64,000 nt of DNA from NCBI RefSeq assembly GCF_008802405.1, contig NZ_VZDO01000004.1:280153-344152 (forward strand), given 5' to 3'. The position numbers were made by a program, and so were the translations under genes. Below the pieces are notes generated by a model. It did no database searches and was not told where the DNA came from. It worked only from the letters and a program-made list of their open reading frames with translations. The stretch comes from Plantimonas leprariae. GTDB lineage: Bacteria; Pseudomonadota; Alphaproteobacteria; Rhizobiales; Rhizobiaceae. Positions 46,100-55,001 of the stretch are shown here, piece after piece. Within the stretch, counting starts at the first letter, position 1. Each line of letters begins with the position of its first letter.

Positions 46100-46825
46100 T
46101 CAGCGGCGGCGGGCGAGGTCCTCGCTGGCGAGCGTCGCCAGATCCGCCGACATGGCCTCCCCGGCGAGGAACCGGCCGTCGACCCAGCCTTCGACGCCTG
46201 AGCGCCCGTTGCGCACATACCGCCAGTCGCCAGCCCGGCGCAGCACGGAAACGGACGAACCGCTCTCGACGGATGCCACTGTCGCAGAGGCGGCATCCGG
46301 CGCGACATGCGCGGCGAGCGCCCGCGTCGCATGGCGCTGCTCGCCGGCCTCCGTGCCGATGCTCGGCATGGCGAGCGGCCGCGGCTGACGGATCGCCATT
46401 TCCAGCGGCGGAGCCGCGAGCGGCAGCAACGGCGCGGAAACGGGCAGGGGAATGCGCGGGTCGGCCTTGCGGATTTCCGCGGGCGGTTTCGGTGTCGGAT
46501 GCGTCGATTCCACCGGCGGCTGCTCGCGCGACCGATCCGGCATCCTCGCCGCGACCGGACGGACGGGGCGTTCGATGGCCGCGTCACTCTTGATCAGGGC
46601 GGCGACCCGATCCCCGCCGCCGACGCTCTCGAGCTTTCCCCGCAGGTGGTCGATCGTCTCGGTCGCGACGCGCACCGGGCGACCGTCCGAGATCGCCCAG
46701 GCACCGGCGACCGCCGCAGATGCGAGCCATCCGAACATCGACAGGCTACGGTTGGTTTTCGAAACGCCCTGCGGCTTGCGTTTCGCCGGTTTCTTCTTGC
46801 CGCGCGTGGCCAACGCATTCTCCAT
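46100..46825 (-). CDS. membrane-anchored SH3-domain protein
   Basis: A 241-aa protein. It has a very basic N-terminus (GKKKPAKRKPQG), one transmembrane helix (SMFGWLASAAVAGAWAI, about residues 29-45) and a long proline-rich linker. The C-terminal bacterial SH3-like domain (about 170-225) contains SVLRRAGDWRYVRNGRSG and EGWVDGRFLAGE. Such domains bind peptidoglycan, so the C-terminus probably lies in the periplasm. It converges with recJ, five bases apart. The role is unknown. Confidence 0.75.
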   Translation of the reverse strand: MENALATRGKKKPAKRKPQGVSKTNRSLSMFGWLASAAVAGAWAISDGRPVRVATETIDHLRGKLESVGGGDRVAALIKSDAAIERPVRPVAARMPDRSREQPPVESTHPTPKPPAEIRKADPRIPLPVSAPLLPLAAPPLEMAIRQPRPLAMPSIGTEAGEQRHATRALAAHVAPDAASATVASVESGSSVSVLRRAGDWRYVRNGRSGVEGWVDGRFLAGEAMSADLATLASEDLARRR

Positions 46826-46959
46826 CGCCGCCGGTGTCGGCAGCGATCATCGATCGCTAGGGTTAAGATTCGGCAACCCCGGGCACCAATCCAGCCCGGA
46901 GCGCCGGTCGCCGTACTCGATGTCCGTGTTCACCGGAGAGCGATCCGGCGCGAAGGCGC

Positions 46960-47172
46960 TCAGCCCTTCGCCTTTTCGAGCGCGGCGCGCACGGCCTGCA
47001 CTTCCGGACCGCCTCCGCCACGCTGGAGGAACTCGTCGACGGACATCGTGCTTTCCCTGCCGCCAGACGAAAGGTTCGGCCGGTGAACGACGCTCGTCGT
47101 TCCTGTTTTGGTGTCCGTTCGCAGGAGCCAGTCGTCACCGTTGGAGGAGCGATAGATTGGTTCGTCGCGCAT
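46960..47172 (-). CDS. small conserved protein, unknown function
   Basis: A 70-aa soluble protein beginning MRDEPIYRSSNGDDWLLR, with VVHRPNLSSGGRES and a C-terminal helix ending ALEKAKG. The layout resembles a short hypothetical family seen in Rhizobiales, but no function is known. I choose ATG 47172, since CGGAG lies 9-13 bases upstream; the frame is open to 47223. The 248 bases up to the next gene (47173-47420) show no other gene. Confidence 0.65.
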   Translation of the reverse strand: MRDEPIYRSSNGDDWLLRTDTKTGTTSVVHRPNLSSGGRESTMSVDEFLQRGGGGPEVQAVRAALEKAKG

Positions 47173-47420
47173 CGGTGTGCTCCGGCAATGGACAGTCGAA
47201 TATCCATAACTTCCCGGCCGCACCCTTCGTTCATCGTTGGTTCCGGCTGCGACCGATGCTGGACGGTTCCTTAACCGGCGCCGAAGCGACCACTGTGCCA
47301 GCTACAGAAGTCCAGGCAGCGGCGGGTTGATGAAAATCATTTGCGAGCAGCTACTTGCCGGCGTGCCGGTCGCGTCTGTCCGCTTCCTGCTCGATTCGAA
47401 ATGCCGCATCTGGAGGTCCG

Positions 47421-49220
47421 GTGGCGCTTGGTGGTGTATCGGGATGGCCGCACGGCTCTGGCGAAATGGCCGAACTCATCCGCACCTTCGACTGGTCCCG
47501 CACGCCGCTCGGGCCGATCGAAAGCTGGATGGAGCGCTGTCGAAATATCACCGACATGGTTCTGGCCAGCGGCTTTCCGACAATCGTCCTCGTCGGCCGC
47601 GACCTGATCCAGATCTACAACGACGGCTTCCGCGAGTTGATGGGCAACAAGCATCCTGCCGGCCTGGGACAGGCGACGAAGGAATGCTGGCCGGAAGTCT
47701 GGCATCTGAATGCGCCGATCTACCAACGCGTTTTCGCCGGGGAAACGGTAACGTTGGAGGACGCCAGCCGGCCGGTGAACCGCGACGGCGCGACGAAGGA
47801 CGCTTGGTTTACCCTCAGCTATAGCCCGGTGCGCGGCGGGGACGGCACCGTCGCCGATATCCTCGTCACCGTGATCGAGACGACGGATCGCGTGCGGGCG
47901 CAGAACGCCCTGCGCGACAGCGAGGAACGGTTCCGCGCCTTCGTCACCGCCAGTTCGGACGCCGTCTATCGGATGAGCCCGGACTGGACGGAAATGCGTC
48001 AACTCGACGGCCAAGGCTTCCTCATGGACACGACGGAGCCGAGCAGAGCCTGGATGGACCGCTACATCCACCCCGACGACCGGCCCGTCGTGCAGGACGC
48101 CATCGCCCGCGCCGTTCGCGGCAAAACCATGTTCGAACTGAAACATCAGGTGCGACAGGCGGACGGCAGCCTCGGCTGGACGCTGTCGCGCGCGGTGCCG
48201 ATCCTCGACGAAGCGGGCGAGATCGCCGAATGGCTGGGCGCCGCCAAGGACGTGACGGAGGCCAAGCAGGCCGACGACCTCCTGCATGAAAGCGAGGAGC
48301 GGTTCCGCTCCTTCGCCGAGAACTCGGCCGACACGCTCTGGATCTTCGACGCCGATCGCCGGGCGCTCGAATATGTCAGCCCGGCCTTCACCGAAATCTA
48401 CGGGGAGGCTCCCGACCGCATCATGGCCGATCTCTCGCATTTCGTCGAACTCGTCCATCCCGACGATCGCGACGAGGTCGCCGGCGCGATGCCGCAGCTT
48501 CTGAGCGGCGACGCTCATCAGGTCGAATACCGGATCGTGCGGCCGAGCGACGGAGCGGTGCGCTGGATCCAGGACACCGGTTTCCCGATCCGCGACGCGA
48601 GCGGTCGGATCGCGCGGGCCGGCGGGATCGCGCAGGACGTGACCGAGCGTCGCGAAGCGGAGGATACGCTGAGGGTGAGCGAGGCGCAGCTTCAAGTGAT
48701 GGTCGCCGAACTCCACCATCGGACGCGCAACCTGATCGGCGTCGTCGGCACGCTGATGCGGCAGATCATCGCCTCCAGTTCGTCTCTCGCCGATTTTCGC
48801 GACCGTTTCACCGAGCGCCTGGAAGCTCTGTCGCGCGTTCAGAGCCTTCTGGCCCAGTACGGCAACGAAAAGGCCAACATCGGCGACGTCGTGCGTATGG
48901 AACTCGACGCGTTCGGAGCGGATCTCGACAGCGAGCGGGTGCGCATCGAGGGGGAGGCGGTGCCGCTGCGCAAGTCGACGGTGCAGACGCTGGCGCTGGC
49001 GATCCACGAATTGGCGACCAATGCCAGGAAGTACGGTGCGCTGCAGGCTGACGACGGATGGCTGGTCGTGCGCTGGGAAGCCTACGTGGCCGAGCCGGGT
49101 CGGCGACGGTTGCGGCTCGACTGGACCGAGAGCGGTATCGATCCCGCGGTCGAGGAAACCGAAGGCCCGCTGCATAAGGGCGGCTACGGCCGCAAGCTTA
49201 TCGAGGAAGCGCTGCCCTAA
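47421..49220 (+). CDS. HWE-family sensor histidine kinase with PAS domains, truncated by an in-frame stop
   Basis: A 599-aa cytoplasmic sensor kinase. The N-terminal module has WSRTPLGPIESW, typical of HWE kinases. Two PAS/PAC domains follow (about 165-290 and 292-415, each starting ESEERFR or DSEERFR). The phosphoacceptor region is AELHHRTRNLIGVV, and the ATP-binding N-box is HELATNARKYGAL. The start is GTG 47421 with GGAGG upstream. Translation ends at TAA 49218 after LIEEALP, but the same frame continues 30 codons (TLKAKTTYRLGADRLDCTID and on) to TGA 49313, the usual family C-terminus. So one Tyr codon seems to have become TAA. Confidence 0.85.
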   Translation: MALGGVSGWPHGSGEMAELIRTFDWSRTPLGPIESWMERCRNITDMVLASGFPTIVLVGRDLIQIYNDGFRELMGNKHPAGLGQATKECWPEVWHLNAPIYQRVFAGETVTLEDASRPVNRDGATKDAWFTLSYSPVRGGDGTVADILVTVIETTDRVRAQNALRDSEERFRAFVTASSDAVYRMSPDWTEMRQLDGQGFLMDTTEPSRAWMDRYIHPDDRPVVQDAIARAVRGKTMFELKHQVRQADGSLGWTLSRAVPILDEAGEIAEWLGAAKDVTEAKQADDLLHESEERFRSFAENSADTLWIFDADRRALEYVSPAFTEIYGEAPDRIMADLSHFVELVHPDDRDEVAGAMPQLLSGDAHQVEYRIVRPSDGAVRWIQDTGFPIRDASGRIARAGGIAQDVTERREAEDTLRVSEAQLQVMVAELHHRTRNLIGVVGTLMRQIIASSSSLADFRDRFTERLEALSRVQSLLAQYGNEKANIGDVVRMELDAFGADLDSERVRIEGEAVPLRKSTVQTLALAIHELATNARKYGALQADDGWLVVRWEAYVAEPGRRRLRLDWTESGIDPAVEETEGPLHKGGYGRKLIEEALP

Positions 49221-49490
49221 ACGCTCAAGGCGAAGACGACCTACCGTCTCGGCGCGGATCGACTCGACTGCACCATCGATATGCCGCTCGATCGACCCGG
49301 AACCGCGGAATGACCGGAGCCGAACCGGTCGAAGGCGACCGCCATGCTGCGGGATGGCGCCCAGCCTCCTATAGGCCCGTCCGCGATCCCGGCCGGCAAC
49401 AACGGCTGGAGCGCGCTCGCGAGACGAACGCGAGCGACGAGAACGTTCCATCGAACGCTCGTCACGTACTGCGATGCTTCAGGAAAAGTG

Positions 49491-49565
49491 TGGCACGCCC
49501 AAGGGGAATCGAACCCCTCTCTCCACCGTGAAAGGGTGGCGTCCTGACCGATAGACGATGGGCGC
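49491..49565 (-). tRNA. tRNA-Glu (TTC)
   Basis: The minus-strand cloverleaf begins GCGCCCATC and ends in an encoded CCA (49491-49493). The acceptor GCGCCCA pairs with TGGGCGT (first pair G-U). The anticodon loop CTTTCAC gives anticodon TTC, and the T loop GGTTCGATTCC is present. Confidence 0.95.
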
Positions 49566-49579
49566 AGCGACGAGGCGGT

Positions 49580-49607
49580 GTATAGGGACGAACGCCCCGG
49601 GCCGCAA
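49580..49607 (-). promoter_or_regulatory. probable promoter of tRNA-Glu
   Basis: On the minus strand, -35 TTGCGG (49602-49607), a 16-base spacer and -10 CTATAC (49580-49585), which is close to the alphaproteobacterial consensus. It lies 15 bases before the tRNA 5' end. Confidence 0.5.
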
Positions 49608-49637
49608 GCCGTTTCGTCGCTCGATCGCGTTCCGCGA

Positions 49638-50780
49638 TCAATCGTCCGCGCCGGACCGGACCGTCTTCTGCGACGCCAACAGGAGGTTGGCGCTTGGCGT
49701 GCGACGGCATGCCCAGTTCCAGTCGCGCTGCCGGCCGGTATCGACGTGGATCGCCGCCGTATGGCAGTAGGTGCCGACGCCGCCGCGGCCCGGCAGGGTA
49801 CGAACGTAGTTCGCCACCTGGAACTTGTCGGCGTTTGGGACGAGGATGTCCGCCGCCTTGCACTGCAGATGCATGGACTTCTTCGCGCCGTTGACGCGGA
49901 GATTGTGGCTCGGGCTGCGATAGCCCGATGTCACCACGATCTTGGTGTGGAATCGCGCTTCGACAGCCTTGATGATCGCCACAAGGTCGGGCTGGAAGCA
50001 ACTCGTCTGCACGTCCGGCCGCTGCACCATCAGGCCGTTCGGCGCGAGGCGGGCGAGGCCGCTGATCGAGGCCGTCTGATAGACGCCTTCCTCGCCGCTC
50101 GCCTCGTCGAGGATGTCGGCATCGTAGTCCGCCGAGGCCTTCTGCCCGATCTCGAACAGCGATGAAGCGCTGCGCACGCCGGGGAGTACCGCGGAGTCGG
50201 CGGCGACCGGCGCGCCCTCGCGCGGCAGGATCACGCGCCGGGTCTTGCCGACATCGGCGTTCCGGATCGGCGTCTTCGCCCGGGACTGCGCGTAGAGCGA
50301 AGCGAACATCGTCTGGTTGGCATGGACGTTGCCGCCCGTCGCCGGCTGATCCGTCTGACTGGACGCCATAACCGAGGATCCGGCAAAGGCCGCGATGGCG
50401 GCAGGGCCGGTCGCGATCGGCCCTTCGCGCGATGCGGTTCTGGCTACGGCTTCATTGGCGCTGGCAGCGGAAGCGGTCTCCTTCAAGAGGGCGGGCTTCG
50501 CCGCCTCGGCCGGGGTTGCGCTTTTCTCCGCGGCGTCGGCTGCCAGGGCGGCCGTCTTCTCGCCGTCCGCCGACCTGGCCGCTTCGGCGATCGCCTCGCC
50601 CTTGTTCGGCTGCTTCGCCGCTTCGGCGGCTGCCGCGGCGGGCCCGGACTTTCCGAAGCCGAAGGCTGTCGTGTCGTCGACCGCCGAAACGCATCCCCCG
50701 ACGAGCGGGCCGAGGCACATCGCGGCGAGGATACCGCGGCGACCCACCCGCCAACCGGGCGTGCGTCGAATGGATGGCAC
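49638..50780 (-). CDS. D-Ala-D-Ala carboxypeptidase-type (peptidase M15A) envelope protein
   Basis: A 380-aa protein. A short basic leader and hydrophobic segment end in LVGGC (possible lipobox), then comes a long Ala/Glu-rich linker (about 40-230). The C-terminal M15A zinc-peptidase domain has VTSGYRSPSHNLRVNGAKKS, HLQCKAADI (His, Asp ligands) and GTYCHTAAIHVDTG (His). It probably trims peptidoglycan in the periplasm. The start GTG 50780 has GAGAGGG upstream; TTG 50783 is possible. Next to tRNA-Glu, with no operon partner. Confidence 0.78.
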   Translation of the reverse strand: MPSIRRTPGWRVGRRGILAAMCLGPLVGGCVSAVDDTTAFGFGKSGPAAAAAEAAKQPNKGEAIAEAARSADGEKTAALAADAAEKSATPAEAAKPALLKETASAASANEAVARTASREGPIATGPAAIAAFAGSSVMASSQTDQPATGGNVHANQTMFASLYAQSRAKTPIRNADVGKTRRVILPREGAPVAADSAVLPGVRSASSLFEIGQKASADYDADILDEASGEEGVYQTASISGLARLAPNGLMVQRPDVQTSCFQPDLVAIIKAVEARFHTKIVVTSGYRSPSHNLRVNGAKKSMHLQCKAADILVPNADKFQVANYVRTLPGRGGVGTYCHTAAIHVDTGRQRDWNWACRRTPSANLLLASQKTVRSGADD

Positions 50781-51004
50781 CAAAACCGTTCCCTCTCGAT
50801 CTTCTCGACGGCAACGGTCGAGACGACCGATCCCCCGGACCGGGATAGGCGAGCGCCGGCGAACTCGGCCAGCCCGCATCCCGTGATTCGCCGACGCTAC
50901 GGCGGGGTCCCCACCCGCTGCGGACCGTGAGGCCCACCACGTCGAAACGACTCCTTACTTCAGTTCAATCCATATGGCCAGAATGGGGCGCAACCGTGCC
51001 CGAA

Positions 51005-51445
51005 TTACCACTGTCCGGTATTCTTCATCGATGCCCAAGGTTCCTCAGAAGGCTTGGCCGAACCTTTCTGCAGAAGTTCGATCGAAATGCCGTCCGGCGA
51101 GCGGACGAAGGCCATCCGGCCGTCGCGGGGCGGACGGTTGATGACGACGCCGGAATCCATCAGCGATTGGCAGGTCTCGTAGATGTCGTCGACCTCGTAG
51201 GCGAGGTGCCCGAAATTGCGGCCGCCGCCGTATTCTTCCGGGTCCCAGTTGTAGGTCAGCTCGACGAGCGGCGCCTGGTTCGACTTGCCGGTCGCCTCGT
51301 CGCCGGGCGCCGCCAGGAAGATCAGCGTATAGCGGCCGGCCTCGTTCTCGTTGCGCCGCACCTCGGTCAGGCCGAGCTTGTTGCAATAGAAATCGAGGGA
51401 CCGATCGATGTCGGTGATCCGCACCATCGTGTGGAGGTAACGCAT
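51005..51445 (-). CDS. gloA: lactoylglutathione lyase (glyoxalase I)
   Basis: Isomerises the methylglyoxal-glutathione hemithioacetal to S-lactoylglutathione. The product is 146 aa. All four metal ligands sit at the E. coli-like positions: His5 (RYLHTMVRI), Glu62 (LVELTYNW), His80 (FGHLAYEV) and Glu123 (SIELLQ). I choose ATG 51445, with AAAGG ten bases upstream. About 225 bases separate it from the next minus gene, without a visible feature. Confidence 0.94.
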   Translation of the reverse strand: MRYLHTMVRITDIDRSLDFYCNKLGLTEVRRNENEAGRYTLIFLAAPGDEATGKSNQAPLVELTYNWDPEEYGGGRNFGHLAYEVDDIYETCQSLMDSGVVINRPPRDGRMAFVRSPDGISIELLQKGSAKPSEEPWASMKNTGQW

Positions 51446-51606
51446 TGCAGCCATCCTTTGTCGTCGCGGCAAGGTTAGGGCAGGCCCCGTGATTCACCAG
51501 ATCGCGAACGCATGATCGCGCCATCCCGTCGCCGCCCGGCTGACAAAGTCCAGGATGCTGCTATCTTCGTGATTCGTTGACTCTTCGTGCGGCTGGATCA
51601 TCGTTC

Positions 51607-52182
51607 TTGTCGACGCCGGAAACCGATAACACGCCCGAGGCCCACGCGGTCGAGCACCCTTCGAAGGGCATCGACGTGGTGGCGGGCCGCATCAAGTGGT
51701 TCGACGTGGCCAAGGGTTTCGGCTTCGTCGTGCCGGACGATGGCGGCGCGGACATCCTTCTGCATGTCACGTGCCTGCGCCGCGGCGGCTTCTCGACGGC
51801 GCTGGAAGGCACCAAGGTCGTCTGCGAGGTGCACCGCGGCGAGCGCGGCCTGCAGGCCCTGCGCGTCCTGTCGATGGACACGAGCGACGCCGTCCATCCC
51901 TCGCAGCTTCCGCCGTCCCGCACCCTCGTTCAGGTCGTGCCGACGAGCGGGCTGGAGCGCATGACGGTGAAGTGGTTCAACCGCACGAAAGGCTACGGCT
52001 TTTTGTCGCGGGGCGAGAACACGGAGGACATCTTCGTCCACATGGAAACGCTGCGCCGATACGGCATGATGGAATTGCGGCCGGGGCAGGAGGTGCTGGT
52101 GCGATACGGGCACGGGACGAAAGGCCTGATGGCGGCCGAAATCCACCCGGGCAGCGGCCCCGAGCAGCCGTCGTCCCATTGA
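51607..52182 (+). CDS. two-domain cold-shock protein
   Basis: A 191-aa protein with two cold-shock domains. The first (about residues 25-90) has IKWFDVAKGFGFVVPDDG and DILLHV. The second (about 118-183) has VKWFNRTKGYGFLSRGEN and DIFVHM. Tandem-CSD proteins are typical of alphaproteobacteria and act as nucleic-acid chaperones. The start is uncertain: TTG 51607 (STPETDN) is taken, and TTG 51577 is the alternative; neither has a strong ribosome site. The stop overlaps the next start (TGATG). Confidence 0.88.
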   Translation: MSTPETDNTPEAHAVEHPSKGIDVVAGRIKWFDVAKGFGFVVPDDGGADILLHVTCLRRGGFSTALEGTKVVCEVHRGERGLQALRVLSMDTSDAVHPSQLPPSRTLVQVVPTSGLERMTVKWFNRTKGYGFLSRGENTEDIFVHMETLRRYGMMELRPGQEVLVRYGHGTKGLMAAEIHPGSGPEQPSSH

Positions 52183-52652
52183 TGCGCTTCCCTCGTTCAC
52201 CGCTCGCCGCCGTGCTCGCGGCGTTTGTCGTCGTCGCGGCGACGGTCTTGCCGGCATCGTCCGCCTCGGAAACGGGTGGCACGCTGGAGACGGCGAGCGG
52301 CAAGCATGCCATCGTCGTCGAGCTGGCCGAAACCCCGCCGGAGCGGGAAAAGGGGCTGATGTTCCGCCGCAGCATGGCGCCGGATCACGGCATGCTGTTC
52401 GACTTCGACGAGTCGCGGCCGGTGACGATGTGGATGAAGAACACGCTCATCCCGCTCGACATGCTGTTCATGGACGAGCAGGGCGTCGTCACGCAGGTGA
52501 AGCGGATGGCGAAGCCGGAGTCGCTCGATCTCATTCCGTCCGGCGGCCCCGTACGCTACGTGCTCGAGCTCAACGGCGGTGCGGCCGAGCGTTTCGGCGT
52601 GCACCAGGGTGACCGGCTGCGGCATCCGCTGATACCGCCCGGTCGCAGATAG
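52182..52652 (+). CDS. DUF192 secreted protein
   Basis: A 156-aa protein with a signal peptide (cleavage near residue 28, after ASSA). The DUF192 domain has the hallmark MFRRSMAPDHGMLFDF and VTMWMKNTLIPLDMLFMDEQ, and ends in a small beta-sandwich. It is thought to be a periplasmic protein and is often encoded beside cold-shock genes in this class. It is coupled to the tandem-CSD gene by a TGATG overlap. Function unknown. Confidence 0.85.
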   Translation: MRFPRSPLAAVLAAFVVVAATVLPASSASETGGTLETASGKHAIVVELAETPPEREKGLMFRRSMAPDHGMLFDFDESRPVTMWMKNTLIPLDMLFMDEQGVVTQVKRMAKPESLDLIPSGGPVRYVLELNGGAAERFGVHQGDRLRHPLIPPGRR

Positions 52653-52658
52653 AAACGC

Positions 52659-52922
52659 TCAGAAGTCGATCTTGCGCGGCACGTAACCGCCGCGCCGGAT
52701 GATCGACGCGATCGCGATCTGCTCCCCGAGCGGTTTGGACAGAATCGGCAGGAGGCGCGTCTCCCAGACGCGGCGTCCGCCATCGTCGAGCGCGGCGAGA
52801 CCGCGCTGGGCCACGGTTTCCGCCGTCCGAAGCTCGACCGAGTTCGGGGCCAGAAGTTCCGCTGCGATCACGTCCCGGATCAAGGCCGACAACTCGTGGT
52901 CGACCGTCTTGCCCCGCACCAT
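52659..52922 (-). CDS. small conserved protein, unknown function
   Basis: An 87-aa helical protein, starting MVRGKTVDHELSALIRDVIA and ending RRGGYVPRKIDF. The ATG 52922 gives a compact product; the frame is open to 52994. It converges with the DUF192 gene six bases away. The 272 bases upstream (52923-53194) contain only weak open frames that I do not trust. No family is recognised. Confidence 0.55.
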   Translation of the reverse strand: MVRGKTVDHELSALIRDVIAAELLAPNSVELRTAETVAQRGLAALDDGGRRVWETRLLPILSKPLGEQIAIASIIRRGGYVPRKIDF

Positions 52923-53194
52923 GCTACGCTTAGCCCATACTCGAACGCGACTGGGAGGTATGCGCTGGCTCCGCCGCCTCCAAGGCGTCGCCACGGCACG
53001 CTGAGACTAAATTACAGTTGCTGACTGAAAATGAATCGGCGGCGCCTGATCGATTCCATTCAGGCCACCGTGGTAGCCGGATCGAACGACGGGCGCAAAG
53101 CGGACGGAATGTCGCGTCTCACGTCAGGCCGAGACGACAGGTGCCCACCCGGCGATCGCACGAAAGGTGGAGGGCTTATGCCGTTGTGCAGCTC

Positions 53195-53374
53195 TCAGTC
53201 GCGATCCGACGGCGAAGTCTGTCTGCTCAACGCGCCGACGCCGACTGCGCGCCGGAAGAGCTGCTCGATGCGCAGGCGCATCTCCTCAAGCGGCATGTTC
53301 GAGTCGAAGAGCCGCATGACCTCTTCGGTGAACTGCTCCGGCGTGACGGCGCCGTCCGATCCGTCGTTGTCCAT
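53195..53374 (-). CDS. possible 59-aa acidic/helical small protein
   Basis: Minus-strand frame MDNDGSDGAVTPEQFTEEVM, continuing with a helix-forming stretch MPLEEMRLRIEQLFRRAVG and ending SDRD. GGAG lies nine bases before the ATG. Codon composition resembles its neighbours. The N-terminal acidic and C-terminal basic halves suggest a small binding protein, but no family is recognised and translation is unproven. Confidence 0.45.
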   Translation of the reverse strand: MDNDGSDGAVTPEQFTEEVMRLFDSNMPLEEMRLRIEQLFRRAVGVGALSRQTSPSDRD

Positions 53375-53450
53375 CGCGCTGGGCTCCTAGTGGATGAGGA
53401 AGCTAGCGACGTTCCGTCGCTTTGGAAACGGACCTGTTCCGCCGAAACGA

Positions 53451-53485
53451 AAAACGCCCGCCGGGGGAGGAGCCGGCGGGCGTTC
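53451..53485 (-). terminator. intrinsic terminator after the DUF1127 gene
   Basis: On the minus strand, AACGCCCGCC-type arms of 12 bp (53474-53485 with 53454-53465), followed by a run of five T (the A-run at 53451-53455). It lies 91 bases beyond the DUF1127 stop, the strongest hairpin in this area. Confidence 0.8.
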
Positions 53486-53575
53486 TAAAATGGCCTGCGA
53501 TCGGGAGGAGGAGGTCGCAGGCCTGTTCGCGCCGGTCCTGGGAGGAGGATGGACCGAGGCGAAACTCGAATTCTG

Positions 53576-53719
53576 TCAGCGGACCGACTGGCGCGCCAGC
53601 GTCGGGATGTCCGAACGGGAGATGCCGAGATCGGCGAGCTCGCGCGGCGAGAGGCGGTTCAGCTCGTTCACGGTCGAGCGGTACGAGCGGTAGTTGCGAA
53701 GGGCGCGGGTCAGGTTCAT
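53576..53719 (-). CDS. DUF1127 domain mini-protein
   Basis: A 47-aa protein beginning MNLTRALRNYRSYRSTVNEL; the DUF1127 core is NRLSPRELADLGISRSDI. Arg-rich DUF1127 proteins are widespread in Rhizobiales and bind RNA or phosphate-stress partners in Agrobacterium. AGGACAAG precedes ATG 53719, and a strong terminator follows. Probably monocistronic. Confidence 0.88.
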   Translation of the reverse strand: MNLTRALRNYRSYRSTVNELNRLSPRELADLGISRSDIPTLARQSVR

Positions 53720-53934
53720 CGTCTTGTCCTAGGTCTGGCTCCCGTCGGTAGGAGCCGCTTTCCGTTTCATCTCTTTTCGACAGCCGGAATATACGGATCC
53801 GCCATTCCCCGCAGTAGCGCGGATTTCGCATGGCAGCTTTGCTGCGTCGTCGCCCGTCGAAAGGACGAGATACGGTCGCGCTGACGGACGGTGGTTCGTG
53901 TCGGCAGATGGGAAGCGACGGGTCTCGGCTCGCG

Positions 53935-54303
53935 TCAGTCCACGAACCGCAGGTGGCCTGCTTTGCGGCGCAGCCAGCCGACAAGAACGCCACCGACGAG
54001 AACGCCCGCGAAGGCGCCGATCGCCTTGAACGTCGCATCGGGCAGTTGCGGGTGGCGTGTCGGCGACAGGTACTGCAGCGCTTCGATGCCGAATGCCGCG
54101 GCCGGCAGAAGCAGGAAAAGTCGCCACCAATGCTTCGGATAGGCGAAGGCGAATGCCGCGCCCATCGCGACGAACGCCAACGCCCTGTCGAGATTCACCG
54201 TGGTCTCGGTCGGAGGTCGGATGCTGATCGGCGACACCGTGACGAACACGATGGCGGCGACGAGGCCCCAGGCGACGAGCTTGGCGAGAAAAGCGATCTT
54301 CAT
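53935..54303 (-). CDS. VanZ family membrane protein
   Basis: A 122-aa protein with four predicted helices, including LAKLVAWGLVAAIVFVTVSP and FLLLPAAAFGIEALQYLSPT. The VanZ signature is the acidic residue in GIEALQYLSPTRHPQLPDA, then AIGAFAGVLVGG. VanZ proteins are integral membrane proteins of unclear function, with links to glycopeptide resistance in other phyla. The start ATG 54303 has no clear ribosome site; the frame extends further upstream. Confidence 0.75.
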   Translation of the reverse strand: MKIAFLAKLVAWGLVAAIVFVTVSPISIRPPTETTVNLDRALAFVAMGAAFAFAYPKHWWRLFLLLPAAAFGIEALQYLSPTRHPQLPDATFKAIGAFAGVLVGGVLVGWLRRKAGHLRFVD

Positions 54304-54335
54304 AAGGGGAGCATCAGCGGCATGAGGGGGCGTCG

Positions 54336-54632
54336 CTATGCGACGCGTCGGAAACGATGGCGAAAGCGGTCGATATAGTGATGGCCGGGCGATTCCGCTT
54401 CGACCATTTCCTGGACGGCGTCCACGGGCACGTCGGCGAACAGCCGCTCTTCCCCATTCGCGAAACACAGACGCAGACTGCCGTCCTCATTGTCGAAATA
54501 GACCGCCTTGATGATGCGGGACGATACGGGAATTCGGACCATGCGCAGCCCATTCGATTGAACGAGCGGAGCATGACAGACGGCGGCTGAGGAAAGCTCT
54601 GCCGAATGCTCGGCATTCGAACGATCGGCCAT
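54336..54632 (-). CDS. KTSC domain protein
   Basis: A 98-aa protein: a disordered N-terminal 30 residues, then a KTSC domain, MVRIPVSSRIIKAVYFDNED through LRLCFANGEERLF and ending with SPGHHYIDRFRHRF. KTSC domains are small beta-rich modules of unknown role, often fused to lysyl-tRNA-synthetase or phage proteins. ATG 54632 has TTGAGGG just upstream; ATG 54542 is a shorter alternative. It lies upstream of the VanZ gene on the same strand. Confidence 0.78.
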   Translation of the reverse strand: MADRSNAEHSAELSSAAVCHAPLVQSNGLRMVRIPVSSRIIKAVYFDNEDGSLRLCFANGEERLFADVPVDAVQEMVEAESPGHHYIDRFRHRFRRVA

Positions 54633-54671
54633 GACCCTCAAGCGAGGAGGTCAAATCGTTTGCGGAGGCCG

Positions 54672-55001
54672 TCAGCGTTGCGGCACCAGCACCGAGCGGT
54701 TGTCGTTCGAGGGCACGGGCAGGCTGTAGGTGCCGGCTTCGCTCGTCAATCGACCGCTTCGGTAACTTTGTTCGCGCCGGGTTGCCCGCGGGTCGGTGAA
54801 CCGTACGCCCTCGCGGCGCTTCGCCTCTTCCGCCCTGATCCGCTTGCGCGTCTTCGCGGTGGCGGCACTGGTGTCCGGGTCCTCACGGACGATCGGCTGC
54901 GAGGCTGACGAACCATCGTCATACGTCTGCGCTGAAACGGGCGAGGCGAGGAGGAAGGGCAAAAGCACGGGAGCGATAAAGGCGAAGCGGTGCGATGGCA
55001 T
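54672..55001 (-). CDS. small secreted protein, LVPQR-ending family
   Basis: A 109-aa protein. Signal peptide MPSHRFAFIAPVLLPFLLAS ends near SAQ, residue 24. The mature part is charged and low in hydrophobic residues (KTRKRIRAEEAKRREG) and ends NDNRSVLVPQR. A second gene about 430 bases upstream encodes a protein of the same design ending NNRTQLVPQR, so the two look like diverged paralogues. Probably periplasmic; unknown function. Confidence 0.65.
   Translation of the reverse strand: MPSHRFAFIAPVLLPFLLASPVSAQTYDDGSSASQPIVREDPDTSAATAKTRKRIRAEEAKRREGVRFTDPRATRREQSYRSGRLTSEAGTYSLPVPSNDNRSVLVPQR

Noticed and set aside
53018..53488. 156-codon plus-strand open frame
   Set aside because: Antisense to the better-supported 59-aa frame and crossing a strong terminator; composition looks random.
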